DNA from: a virus
Length of the DNA stretch: 43,587 nt
Strand: one strand, 5' to 3'
Virus record (IMG/VR): IMGVR_UViG_3300008120_000093
Span: 1 to 43,587 of that record
Under the pieces are notes generated by a model. That model ran no database searches. It worked only from the letters and a program-made list of their open reading frames with translations, and was not told where the DNA came from. Positions 26,849-34,319 of the stretch are shown piece by piece; positions within the stretch are counted from its first letter, which is position 1; every line of letters starts with the position of its first letter. A program made the translations under genes and the position numbers.

Positions 26849-29122
26849 TCAAGCAATCCCGTAAATACTAGCATTAGTAGACCTATCAAAACTTCCACTA
26901 GAAGAAGTTGCTGAGAATGTTGGAACTTTAGAACCTGCAGCAGCACTACCACCACCTTTCATTCCAGACGATTGTACTATTGGTGGTAGAGTTACAACAT
27001 TTTGAGAACCATCTCTTGTCAATGGTTTTATCTGTGGAATATTCTTTGTCCTGTAACCAAGTTTAGCTGCATTTGAGTCACTGTCAGTCATTGCAACTAA
27101 TTTATCAATGAGAGAAGTTCCAAGACGATTTACAGTATTAACAGGAAGAACATACTCTCCAGGTTGAGCGAAAATGGCTTGTCTATCTGCTGTTGCTCCA
27201 CGAATATCCATTCCAGTATTCTCTTTAATCAATCCACCACCCATACGCTGCATAGGTCTAGGACCTTTATATCCAGGTGCATTATAATATGCATTAGGTC
27301 CAGTAAGTTGACTATATGATGATGTTCCTTCCGGAAATAACATATCACTGATGACAGGAGCATTTAATAATCCACTGCCACGGGAAAGCGTTCTTCCAAA
27401 TCCCATGCCAGTTCTCTGTGCTACTCCACTTGTTAACTGAGAACGAAGTCTATTTGCAAGAGGACTATTTGAATACCTACCAGAAAGTAATCTATCTGCC
27501 AAAACCTTTCCCTTATCAAATGTAGACGGATTTACAACAGATTGTGGTTCAATAATGTTTATACCTCTTGCACCTCCAGGAACTATTGTCTTAACTACAC
27601 CACCAGGAACTTGAGTTCCACCCAGAGACCCTGCAGAACCAGCATATCGTTGAGCTCCTTTTAACGTAGGTGCAGAGTATGCACCTCTACCAAGTATTTG
27701 TGGTTTCCATCCTCCAAGTCTAAACTTATCACCCCCCATAATGGCTTCAAATCCCTGTTTTGCCATACCAGTAAATCCAGCCTGGACTCCTCTTGTACTG
27801 AGTCCTCTAGGTCTATTGAATAGACTCATCAACCCACCAACGATTCCCCCAGTATTAAAGAATCTACCAAACTTAGGTTGGTTAGCACCTGAACCACCAT
27901 AATGTCTGTTTAGACTTAAAAATGTATCCGCACCAACAGCATCTACAGTTTTCTTATTAATAACAACCTCTCCAGGCATTGCTGCAATCAATTGAGTATC
28001 AGGACCAAATCCGGATATTCTTTGACCCGTGTTATTGTCTATACCGGAATATCCATTCATCACAGAACCACCACGGGCAGCACCCTGAAGGAGTCCGTAA
28101 GGTGTTGTTGGACCCATATTACCAACACTAGGAACCTTATCGGTCATAGTGTCAGTCCCCTGAGCACCTAAACCTTTTCCAGTCTGTGCCCGTGCTTTAT
28201 TTTCTGCTTGAACTCCTGCTGCCTTTCTTTGCCCGGTAACTTCATTAGCAGCAGCTGCTAAACCAATTGCTGCGGCAGGAACAGCAACCCAAGGATTAAG
28301 TAAAACTTTACTGAGACCTTTTATTGCCCCAGCAATCTTGGGTATTGCACCAACTAGTTTGCCAGTTAAACCACCAACGATTCCAAGTATTCCTCTTACA
28401 AATTTACCAAATGGTGTGAAAAATAAAACAAAAGCACCAAGTAAAGAAGGCCACCAATCCTTTACAAATCTCTTTAAAGTTTCTACTTTATTTTTATTTT
28501 TTGGGTCTTGAAACCATTTTACTAATTGCGTAAATGCATTACCAAGTAATGTGAAGAATAGGAATCTCCACACACGGTCAATAATTCCTTGAAATGGAGA
28601 AATAAATTTCTTTACCGCATCAGATACGGCAGACATTCCTTTCTTAACAGTCTCTAGTCCAGCCTCTCTTTTTGACCTTTTATTTGCCTCAGCGTCTCTC
28701 CTTTCTTGGTCGGCACTATCTTCTTTAAAATCTAAGAAAGAAACTAATACTTTCTTAATAGAATCTAGAGGTCCCTGAAGAGGTGCCAAATTTGCAGGTT
28801 GAATTTGTGAAGATTGGACTCCGCCTGCAGGTGCAATTAAAGGAGTTGATAATGGTTGTACTGCTGGTTTTAAAAACTTAGTCGTCGCTATCTTATTTGC
28901 GTTTATCTTCTGACTCTTTGGTTTAAATCTACCCTTCTTACCTCTTATTCTTTTTCTTTCATTTGCAAGTAAAGCAAGTTCTTCTGGTGGCAATCTTTTT
29001 GCACCAGACACCATCGCTTCTCTAATGAGAGTATAATAGGTATCATAATCAATGTCATATGTATAGTTAAGACCCAGTAGCCTTAGAATTCTTTCATCGA
29101 TTTTTTCGGATACTGAGTTCAT
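26849..29122 (-). CDS. tape-measure-like tail protein, 757 aa
   Basis: 757 residues. A short N-terminal helical domain (MNSVSEKIDERILRLLGLNY) is followed by a basic linker and a charged coil (~140-170). Residues ~195-330 are hydrophobic: RVWRFLFFTLLGNAFTQL, PSLLGAFVLFFTPFGKF and VGGLTGKLVGAIPKIAG. The rest is Gly-rich with MNGYSGIDNNTG and MPGEVVINKKTVDAVG, a motif common in phage tape-measure proteins, repeated as FAQPGEYVLPVNTVNRLG. RFLFFTxLG is shared with the next protein, so the two may be paralogous. It lies just after the gp26/gp51-like chaperone pair, where tape-measure genes normally sit. In T4 the equivalent is gp29; assignment here is by position and composition. Confidence 0.6.
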   Translation of the reverse strand: MNSVSEKIDERILRLLGLNYTYDIDYDTYYTLIREAMVSGAKRLPPEELALLANERKRIRGKKGRFKPKSQKINANKIATTKFLKPAVQPLSTPLIAPAGGVQSSQIQPANLAPLQGPLDSIKKVLVSFLDFKEDSADQERRDAEANKRSKREAGLETVKKGMSAVSDAVKKFISPFQGIIDRVWRFLFFTLLGNAFTQLVKWFQDPKNKNKVETLKRFVKDWWPSLLGAFVLFFTPFGKFVRGILGIVGGLTGKLVGAIPKIAGAIKGLSKVLLNPWVAVPAAAIGLAAAANEVTGQRKAAGVQAENKARAQTGKGLGAQGTDTMTDKVPSVGNMGPTTPYGLLQGAARGGSVMNGYSGIDNNTGQRISGFGPDTQLIAAMPGEVVINKKTVDAVGADTFLSLNRHYGGSGANQPKFGRFFNTGGIVGGLMSLFNRPRGLSTRGVQAGFTGMAKQGFEAIMGGDKFRLGGWKPQILGRGAYSAPTLKGAQRYAGSAGSLGGTQVPGGVVKTIVPGGARGINIIEPQSVVNPSTFDKGKVLADRLLSGRYSNSPLANRLRSQLTSGVAQRTGMGFGRTLSRGSGLLNAPVISDMLFPEGTSSYSQLTGPNAYYNAPGYKGPRPMQRMGGGLIKENTGMDIRGATADRQAIFAQPGEYVLPVNTVNRLGTSLIDKLVAMTDSDSNAAKLGYRTKNIPQIKPLTRDGSQNVVTLPPIVQSSGMKGGGSAAAGSKVPTFSATSSSGSFDRSTNASIYGIA

Positions 29123-29128
29123 TTATCG

Positions 29129-29290
29129 CTAGCGTTGTCTTTGTTTAAATTCTTCTTCTTCGAGATGATTCTTTAATAGTCCAACATAAACGTCCCTTTC
29201 CCAAGGAATCATATTTTCAATCTCCGTTAATGAATATTTATGGAACTGAATGAGAGAAAAATTTAATTTAAAATAATTCTCTAAGTCCAT
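29129..29290 (-). CDS. 51: small gp51-like tail chaperone ORF, 53 aa
   Basis: A short frame: MDLENYFKLNFSLIQFHKYS then LTEIENMIPWERDVYVGLLK and a Glu/Lys-rich end, 53 residues. The IPWERDVYVGLL segment is like the second tail-assembly chaperones that lie between the major chaperone and the tape measure. The order 26 then this ORF then hub genes parallels T4 26-51-27. Two in-frame starts exist: ATG 29290 with AGGA 9 nt upstream, and ATG 29299 with the same AGGA too close. The same frame is entered by a -1 shift on T_TTT_TTC at the end of gene 26. It could therefore be made alone or as a gp26 fusion of 297 residues. Confidence 0.7.
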   Translation of the reverse strand: MDLENYFKLNFSLIQFHKYSLTEIENMIPWERDVYVGLLKNHLEEEEFKQRQR

Positions 29291-29301
29291 ATGGGACATT
29301 C

Positions 29302-30021
29302 CTATGCGAAAAAACTTGATAACCCTTCAAGAACAACTTCACTTTCAACTTCGGTATTTGGATTTGTAACTTTAATCTTATGAGAAAGTTTTGGCATCGT
29401 CTCAAAGAACTGTTCGATTTCTTTAAATTGAACCGAATTCATTTGGTCTAGAAATTCTAACAGTTCTTTCTTAGTAACATCAGCAGCAACCCATACATCA
29501 TCCTCTGTATAAATTTTATCAATACAAGAAGATATCAATTCAAAAGACTGGTCCATAGTATTGTCTGAGGACAAATCAAAATTACTCTTAATAAACTGGT
29601 CTAGTGATGGATACTTCATTTCCATCATAATAGAGTCATCAAGTTTTATTTTATTATTATGTTCGGGAACTCTTAAAACTTGAATATCATCTACAGAAAT
29701 TTTTACAGGAACTACTGTCTCTTCATCATCAGGACAAATAACATTTACTTCAATCTCTTCCCCGACAGATTTACCTCGGATGTTAAGGAAAAGATATTCA
29801 ATGTCAAAGGTTGGAAGAGACTCTACTTTGACGTTTTTTGTTTCAATACAATTCTTAATAACAGTTTTAATTGCTGTAGTAATTTGCTTGGTATCTTCAG
29901 ACTCTAAAGCAAGAACTAAAAGTTTTTCCTCTCTTACAAGAAAAGGTCTATACTTAATTTTTTGTCTTGTGGATGGCAACTCAAGTTCATAAGTTGGCGT
30001 AGAAATCTTAGGTAAAGGCAT
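29302..30021 (-). CDS. 26: gp26 baseplate hub / tail assembly protein
   Basis: 239 residues. The N-terminus PTYELELPSTRQKIKYRPFL followed by VREEKLLVLALES, then FDIEYLFLNIRGKSVGEEI and ICPDDEETVVPVKI, is the pattern of cyanomyovirus gp26 (T4 base-plate protein family). In T4, gp26 is needed for hub assembly. AGGA stands 4 nt before the ATG and a late box AATAAATA (30049-30056) lies 28 nt upstream. The last codons TCA AGT TTT TTC GCA TAG contain a perfectly phased T_TTT_TTC slippery heptamer four codons before the stop. Its -1 frame leads into the next ORF. It may therefore act as the shorter of two tail-assembly chaperones. Confidence 0.85.
   Translation of the reverse strand: MPLPKISTPTYELELPSTRQKIKYRPFLVREEKLLVLALESEDTKQITTAIKTVIKNCIETKNVKVESLPTFDIEYLFLNIRGKSVGEEIEVNVICPDDEETVVPVKISVDDIQVLRVPEHNNKIKLDDSIMMEMKYPSLDQFIKSNFDLSSDNTMDQSFELISSCIDKIYTEDDVWVAADVTKKELLEFLDQMNSVQFKEIEQFFETMPKLSHKIKVTNPNTEVESEVVLEGLSSFFA
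29308..29314 (-). other. candidate -1 programmed frameshift site T_TTT_TTC
   Basis: On the minus strand, the gene 26 codons TTT TTC are preceded by T, matching the X_XXY_YYZ rule in the zero frame. After a -1 slip the next codons are CGC ATA GGA ATG TCC CAT ATG, which read straight into the gp51-like ORF. Ten nt downstream, GTCC-CATAT-GGAC (29285-29297) can form a small hairpin, and AGGA (29300-29303) lies between. This is seen in sequence; use of the shift is inference. Confidence 0.6.
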
Positions 30022-30048
30022 AATGTCCTATAGAAACTTCAGTGTGAT

Positions 30049-30056
30049 TATTTATT
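30049..30056 (-). promoter_or_regulatory. T4-type late promoter AATAAATA
   Basis: AATAAATA on the minus strand, 28 nt before the gene 26 ATG, in the gap after the gp54-like gene. It probably starts a long late transcript through the tail and hub genes. Confidence 0.65.
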
Positions 30057-30071
30057 GCTTCTCTCAAATAC

Positions 30072-31001
30072 TTAAAAAAGAGGATTATTTTGCTGTCTTA
30101 CAATAAAGTCTTCGAGGAGACCTCTTCGAAGTTCATTTGCCTGTTCTCCCGGCAATCCAGGTCCATAATATTCTGGTTTTTTTGGAACCCCTGGTGGCGT
30201 TGATGGAGTTGGTTCAGACTCTGGTGCATATGCTCGTGATGCAAGAATATATCTATTAAAAGTGAAAGAGACGGTACATTTAAGCAACTGAGATGAATCA
30301 TAAGAAACTGGCATTGAGGCAACGCTTACTGGATAAGCCTTAACGAAGGTATAATTTAAATAATTTCCATTGAAATCCCTTTCAAACTTATTAATAAAAA
30401 TTTCAGTTCTATATCCATTATCTCCATCAGGATATCCAACTCTATAATTATAATTTCCATCTGCTGCAGTAGAAGTTTCTCCCATTGCATATCTCATCCA
30501 CCCCTCAAAAAAATTAATCACATTATATCCACTATTCAATACTCCACCATCAACATAAAAAGTAAAATCTACAGTATTATCATATTGCCTACGATATCCT
30601 AGTCTTTCAGTGACTCCAGTATAATCATCATTAATTTCATTTGTAATGATAGATGACCCAGGAAGAGATGCTTCGGTACAAGATATTGAAATAAAATCAT
30701 CATTATAATTTGTCACCGCCCTAACAGATGTTGGTGGATTAAACCAACACTGAAAATGTGAAGTCAGTGAAGGTCTCAATAAAAATGATTTTATTTGAAG
30801 CGCACTTTTGTAATTCTTTGGTGGTGGAGCACCACCAGGATTAGATGTGACACGACTACCTGTTCCCGGACTTTTTCCTGTACCAGAAGTTTGAATGCTG
30901 GGAGCAGGAATTACAGGAACTCCAGAAGCTGGTGTTGGATTATATGGTCTCGCATTTTGTTCATTCTCAAAATCATAGATAGGGGGTCTATTTATAGTCA
31001 T
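30072..31001 (-). CDS. 54: gp54-like baseplate/tail-tube initiator
   Basis: 309 residues. The N-terminal ~65 residues are Pro/Gly/Ser-rich and probably disordered. From about residue 70 (IKSFLLRPSLTSHFQCWFNP) comes a beta domain with CTEASLPGSSIITNEINDDY, GVTERLGYRRQYDNTVDFTF and VINFFEGWMRYAMG, ending in a strand pair (LLKCTVSFTFNRY). This is the tail-tube-like fold of T4 gp54/gp48; because the gene at 31943-33304 fits gp48 better, I assign gp54. It would sit on the hub and start tube polymerisation. There is no Shine-Dalgarno before the only ATG, and a TATAAATA box overlaps codons 2-5, so the true start deserves a check. The C-terminal ~50 residues are polar and proline-rich. Confidence 0.65.
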   Translation of the reverse strand: MTINRPPIYDFENEQNARPYNPTPASGVPVIPAPSIQTSGTGKSPGTGSRVTSNPGGAPPPKNYKSALQIKSFLLRPSLTSHFQCWFNPPTSVRAVTNYNDDFISISCTEASLPGSSIITNEINDDYTGVTERLGYRRQYDNTVDFTFYVDGGVLNSGYNVINFFEGWMRYAMGETSTAADGNYNYRVGYPDGDNGYRTEIFINKFERDFNGNYLNYTFVKAYPVSVASMPVSYDSSQLLKCTVSFTFNRYILASRAYAPESEPTPSTPPGVPKKPEYYGPGLPGEQANELRRGLLEDFIVRQQNNPLF

Positions 31002-31002
31002 C

Positions 31003-31010
31003 TATAAATA
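31003..31010 (+). promoter_or_regulatory. T4-type late promoter TATAAATA (gene 4 operon)
   Basis: An exact TATAAATA on the plus strand, 31 nt before the gene 4 ATG. It forms a mirror pair with a minus-strand TATAAATA at 30989-30996, separated by 6 nt. It likely drives gene 4, the 128-residue gene, 48 and 53. Confidence 0.75.
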
Positions 31011-31040
31011 TTTTTACTGATATATTATGTATGATAGCAA

Positions 31041-31481
31041 ATGGCAGAAAGTATTAAAAGCATCTATAAACCATCCTATCCCGAAAAATATAAAGGAAAC
31101 CCAAATAATATTATATGTCGAAGTAGTTGGGAGAGAAAGTTTTGTTATTACTGCGACCACAATCCAAGTATAATTTCTTGGGCGTCTGAAGAATTTTGTA
31201 TTTCTTATGTGTCTCCCGTGGATGGTAGAGTGCATCGATACTTTCCAGATTACCTTATCAAAGTTCAAGAGTCTTCGGGTAAGATTAAAACTTATGTGAT
31301 TGAAGTGAAACCAAAGAAACAAACAATTCCACCAAAGCAAAGGTCTAGAGTAACGAAATCATATCTGTATGAATGCAAAACCTATGCAGTAAATCAAGCA
31401 AAATGGAAAGCAGCAAAAGAATGGTGTGCGGATAGGATGCTAGAGTTTAAAGTCATTACCGAAGAGGAGTTATTTAATTAA
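31041..31481 (+). CDS. 4: gp4 head completion protein
   Basis: 146 residues, close to T4 gp4 (150), and alignable along its length: YKPSYPEKYKGNP, RSSWERKFCYYCDHNP, FCISYVSPVDGRVHRYFPDY and YVIEVKPKKQTIPPK. Gp4 completes the DNA-filled head before tail joining. Asp70, Glu88 and Lys90 fall in a PD-(D/E)XK-like arrangement (FPD, IEVK), so a nuclease or nuclease-derived fold is likely, perhaps trimming DNA ends. It is the first gene of the plus-strand late operon, 31 nt from an exact late box. Its stop overlaps the next ATG by 1 nt. Confidence 0.9.
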   Translation: MAESIKSIYKPSYPEKYKGNPNNIICRSSWERKFCYYCDHNPSIISWASEEFCISYVSPVDGRVHRYFPDYLIKVQESSGKIKTYVIEVKPKKQTIPPKQRSRVTKSYLYECKTYAVNQAKWKAAKEWCADRMLEFKVITEEELFN

Positions 31482-31867
31482 TGGCAAAAGGTTTCGGTCA
31501 ATATGCTAATGTTCCTCAAAGAATGAGAGAACTCAAAAAGAAAATTGATGATGCTGGAACCAATGACCCAGAAGATTTAATGCTGATTATTATGGATACT
31601 TTGAAAGAGGAAGTATTATATCCAGAGCCAGGAAAGTTTTATACCTTTATATACAATCCAAAGACACCAAATATCGAATACGACCAACATCCACTGATTG
31701 CTTGCACTTCACTAGAAAGATGGGGATTCAAAGCAATCAATTTTCATTGGAGAGAAGGTAGGCAATATACTTGGGAAGAAGTTGCAGGAAAACTTCACGT
31801 TGTAAAGTATGAAGAACTTGATGAGATGCTATCAATACCTTATGCAAAATTCCGTCTAAATAAATAA
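31481..31867 (+). CDS. conserved phage protein, 128 aa, between 4 and 48
   Basis: 128 residues. The N-terminus is helical (YANVPQRMRELKKKIDDAGT), followed by PGKFYTFIYNPKTPNIEYDQ, HPLIACTSLERWGFKAINFHW and a C-terminal helix with YEELDEMLSIPYAKF. The pattern 'YTFxYxPKT..YDxxPLI.....GFKxINFHW' looks like a conserved T4-like virion or packaging-associated family, but I cannot name it. Its start overlaps the gene 4 stop by 1 nt (TAATG), so the two are translated together. Context suggests a role in head completion or baseplate assembly (inference). Confidence 0.7.
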   Translation: MAKGFGQYANVPQRMRELKKKIDDAGTNDPEDLMLIIMDTLKEEVLYPEPGKFYTFIYNPKTPNIEYDQHPLIACTSLERWGFKAINFHWREGRQYTWEEVAGKLHVVKYEELDEMLSIPYAKFRLNK

Positions 31868-31880
31868 AAAACTCCTATAA

Positions 31881-31943
31881 ATGTCTCATACTCTACAAAA
31901 AATTGAGATAACTAATCCTCTTGTAAGTGAGGAGGAGTTCTGA
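31881..31943 (+). CDS. 20-codon leader ORF before gene 48
   Basis: A mini-ORF, MSHTLQKIEITNPLVSEEEF, whose TGA overlaps the gene 48 ATG (TGATG). Its last codons GAG GAG GAG also form the Shine-Dalgarno of gene 48, so translating it would bring ribosomes to the gene 48 start. It begins inside TATAAATG (31876-31883), one base off the late box. There is no ribosome-binding site for the mini-ORF itself. It may be a coupling leader or chance; low confidence. Confidence 0.3.
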   Translation: MSHTLQKIEITNPLVSEEEF

Positions 31944-33304
31944 TGGCAAACCAAACATCTTTCAACTATGGTATGAAATTGGGTGGTAAAATGCTTCCCG
32001 GAAGAATATTAATAGATTATAACAATGGTAATGCTGAATGGTTTAGATTAGGTACATCATTTCCAACTTTTAGTTCATCAAAAGATACAGGTGGTTCTGG
32101 AAAGTGGGGATGGACGCCTTCAGCAAGCGATTCCATTTCAAATTTAAGAAAAGACTTGCCTGTAGGGTTAGACTACAACTCAGATGACGCTTTACTAAAA
32201 GATTTTTATACTGGAAATTCAATCGCTGGATTGAATAATGAAAGAGCATATGCATTCAATAAAAATGCACCTGTTACCGGAAGAAATCTTGCAGTTCCAG
32301 GAGTAAGAAGTACATCAGGAACTCCAGGAGCTCAACCACCACAACCATCAGACCCAGCACCTACTGCACCTAGCCCATCGTCAACACCATCTCCAGATGG
32401 ACCATCCAGCACTCCAGTAAGTACAGGAGTAAAACCTACAGTAGCACAAAATCAAAACACAAGTATGATTGCGGTTTATCCACTAGGTATGGATAAAGAT
32501 GATAAGGTAACCGCTCAAGATAGAATTAAATTTACTGCACTAGAATATATTGCAAGCGGAAATCTTTCAACTACATCTATACAAAGTAGAGATAGAACAT
32601 CAAATCTAGAAGGAAAAAAACCTTTAGGACATGTATTTTTACCAGTTCAGGCATCAATCACTGATGCAAATTCTGTAGATTGGCAAGGTACAAGTTTAAA
32701 TGCAATAGAAAGAAAAGCCGTCAATCTTTCAACTGGTTTGATGAATGCTGCAGATGCAAATGCTGCAGGACAATTACTTGGTACAAAACTGGGAGAAGCA
32801 ACAGGAGATGTCATTAAAAACGCCAATGCGGTTAAAGTTGCTCTTGCTGGAGAAGCAGTTAGTATACAAAATCTCCTTGGAAGATTTGGTTCTGTACTAA
32901 ACCCAAACTTAGAACTTCTTTTCACAGGTCCACAATTAAGACCTTTTGATTTCAGATTTCAGATGTCTGCAAGAGAACAAAAGGAAGCGGAAAATATAAA
33001 AAGAATTATCAATTTCTTTAAAAAAAATATGGCACCAAGAACAACTAAAGATAATATATTTTTAACTGCACCAAATACATTTCTTATTGAATATAAGTAC
33101 AAAGGTAAAGAAACAGAACATCCAGGTATCAACAAAATCAAAGAGTGTGCTCTTCTTAATTGCTCCGTTGATTATACACCTCTCGGAACTTATATGACTT
33201 ATGATGATGGAACTATGGTTTCTTATAGTATGACATTATCATTCCAAGAACTAGAACCAATTTATGATAAGGATTATGATGGAAAGCATTCAATAGGTTA
33301 CTAA
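31943..33304 (+). CDS. 48: gp48 baseplate tail-tube cap
   Basis: 453 residues. The N-terminus (MANQTSFNYGMKLGGKMLPG) is followed by a Pro/Ser-rich linker (~125-175). Residues ~255-453 are the tube-like domain: GHVFLPVQASITDANSVDW, LFTGPQLRPFDFRFQMSARE, IKRIINFFKKNMAPRTTK and CSVDYTPLGTYMTYDDGTMV, ending in SMTLSFQELEPIYDKDY. This is the cyanomyovirus gp48 pattern. In T4, gp48 caps the hub and together with gp54 starts tail-tube assembly. It is preceded by a strong GAGGAGG ribosome-binding site and ends 1 nt before gene 53. The long insert relative to T4 (364 residues) is mainly the polar linker. Confidence 0.75.
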   Translation: MANQTSFNYGMKLGGKMLPGRILIDYNNGNAEWFRLGTSFPTFSSSKDTGGSGKWGWTPSASDSISNLRKDLPVGLDYNSDDALLKDFYTGNSIAGLNNERAYAFNKNAPVTGRNLAVPGVRSTSGTPGAQPPQPSDPAPTAPSPSSTPSPDGPSSTPVSTGVKPTVAQNQNTSMIAVYPLGMDKDDKVTAQDRIKFTALEYIASGNLSTTSIQSRDRTSNLEGKKPLGHVFLPVQASITDANSVDWQGTSLNAIERKAVNLSTGLMNAADANAAGQLLGTKLGEATGDVIKNANAVKVALAGEAVSIQNLLGRFGSVLNPNLELLFTGPQLRPFDFRFQMSAREQKEAENIKRIINFFKKNMAPRTTKDNIFLTAPNTFLIEYKYKGKETEHPGINKIKECALLNCSVDYTPLGTYMTYDDGTMVSYSMTLSFQELEPIYDKDYDGKHSIGY

Positions 33305-33305
33305 T

Positions 33306-34319
33306 ATGGCAAATCATTACTTTAAAAACGTACCAAATTTTGAGTACATAAACAGGGACATAAACAACCAAGAAATTTCAAATTATGTTCCTGTAAAAAA
33401 TATATTCAGAAGAGCAAAATTACGTGAGGATATTTTTCAAAACTTATCCTTTTTTGAGAAGTATGAAATTCAAGGCGATGAAAGGCCAGATAATGTTGCT
33501 TTTAAATTCTATGGAGACTCAACCTTAGATTGGGTTGTTCTACTTTCTAATAATATCTTAAACGTCCAGACTGAATGGCCTCTTTCACAAAATACTTTTG
33601 ATAAAGTAATGTTAGAAAGATATGAAACATATGATAATTTTTATAATGGAGTGCATCATTACGAAACAATAGAGACAAGAGACTCTTTGAATAATGTTAT
33701 TCTTCCCGGTGGCATTCAAATGAAAAATACCTGGAGAACAAATGGAAACTTCATTGAAATGAGTAATTCAAAAATTTCTCAGGTGTTTTCTGGAAATGGA
33801 ATTACTCCAACGGATACGGCAACAATAACATTAAAAACTGGACTTCAAGGTTTAACTGTAGGTTCAGAAGTACTAGTTAATAATATATCAGAATCAATCT
33901 ATAATGGAAGATATGAAGTTACTTCTATTAGTCTTGATGCATCATCCAATCTAACAATATCCTTCACATATGCTTTACCATCTGTTCCTTCTGTGGCTTC
34001 ACCAGTTCTAAGCACAAGTGGTGCTGAAGAAGTTTTATTTGCTGGTGGTTTATCTGGAAACTCATACTACTATGAATACTTTGACTCAAATCTTGGGTAT
34101 TATGTAACTCTAACCTCATCAACAATTTTAAATCCAATTACAAACTTTGAATATGAGTTAGGTGTAGAAAACAAAAAGAGAAATATTTTTATATTAAAAC
34201 CAGCATATCTAAATGTAATGTTTAATGACCTTGCTGAAATTATGCCATATAAAAAGGGTAGCACTCAGTACTTGAGCGATACCCTTAAGAGAGGAGATAA
34301 TTCTAGACTTTACGAATAA
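33306..34319 (+). CDS. 53: gp53 baseplate wedge subunit
   Basis: 337 residues. The N-terminal ~110 residues match T4 gp53: FEYINRDINNQEISNYVPVK, NIFRRAKLREDIFQNL, RPDNVAFKFYGDSTLDWVVL and LLSNNILNVQTEWPLS. A central beta domain of about 130 residues (TATITLKTGLQGLTVGSEVL, VLVNNISESIYNGRYEVTSI) is an insertion not in T4 gp53 (196 residues). A similar 'YNGxYxVxxIs' motif occurs in the 1953-residue virion protein. The C-terminus (FILKPAYLNVMFNDLAEIM) closes the wedge domain. In T4, gp53 joins wedges around the hub. It is the last gene of the plus-strand operon; its stop abuts the convergent gene 32 stop with no gap. Confidence 0.85.
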   Translation: MANHYFKNVPNFEYINRDINNQEISNYVPVKNIFRRAKLREDIFQNLSFFEKYEIQGDERPDNVAFKFYGDSTLDWVVLLSNNILNVQTEWPLSQNTFDKVMLERYETYDNFYNGVHHYETIETRDSLNNVILPGGIQMKNTWRTNGNFIEMSNSKISQVFSGNGITPTDTATITLKTGLQGLTVGSEVLVNNISESIYNGRYEVTSISLDASSNLTISFTYALPSVPSVASPVLSTSGAEEVLFAGGLSGNSYYYEYFDSNLGYYVTLTSSTILNPITNFEYELGVENKKRNIFILKPAYLNVMFNDLAEIMPYKKGSTQYLSDTLKRGDNSRLYE

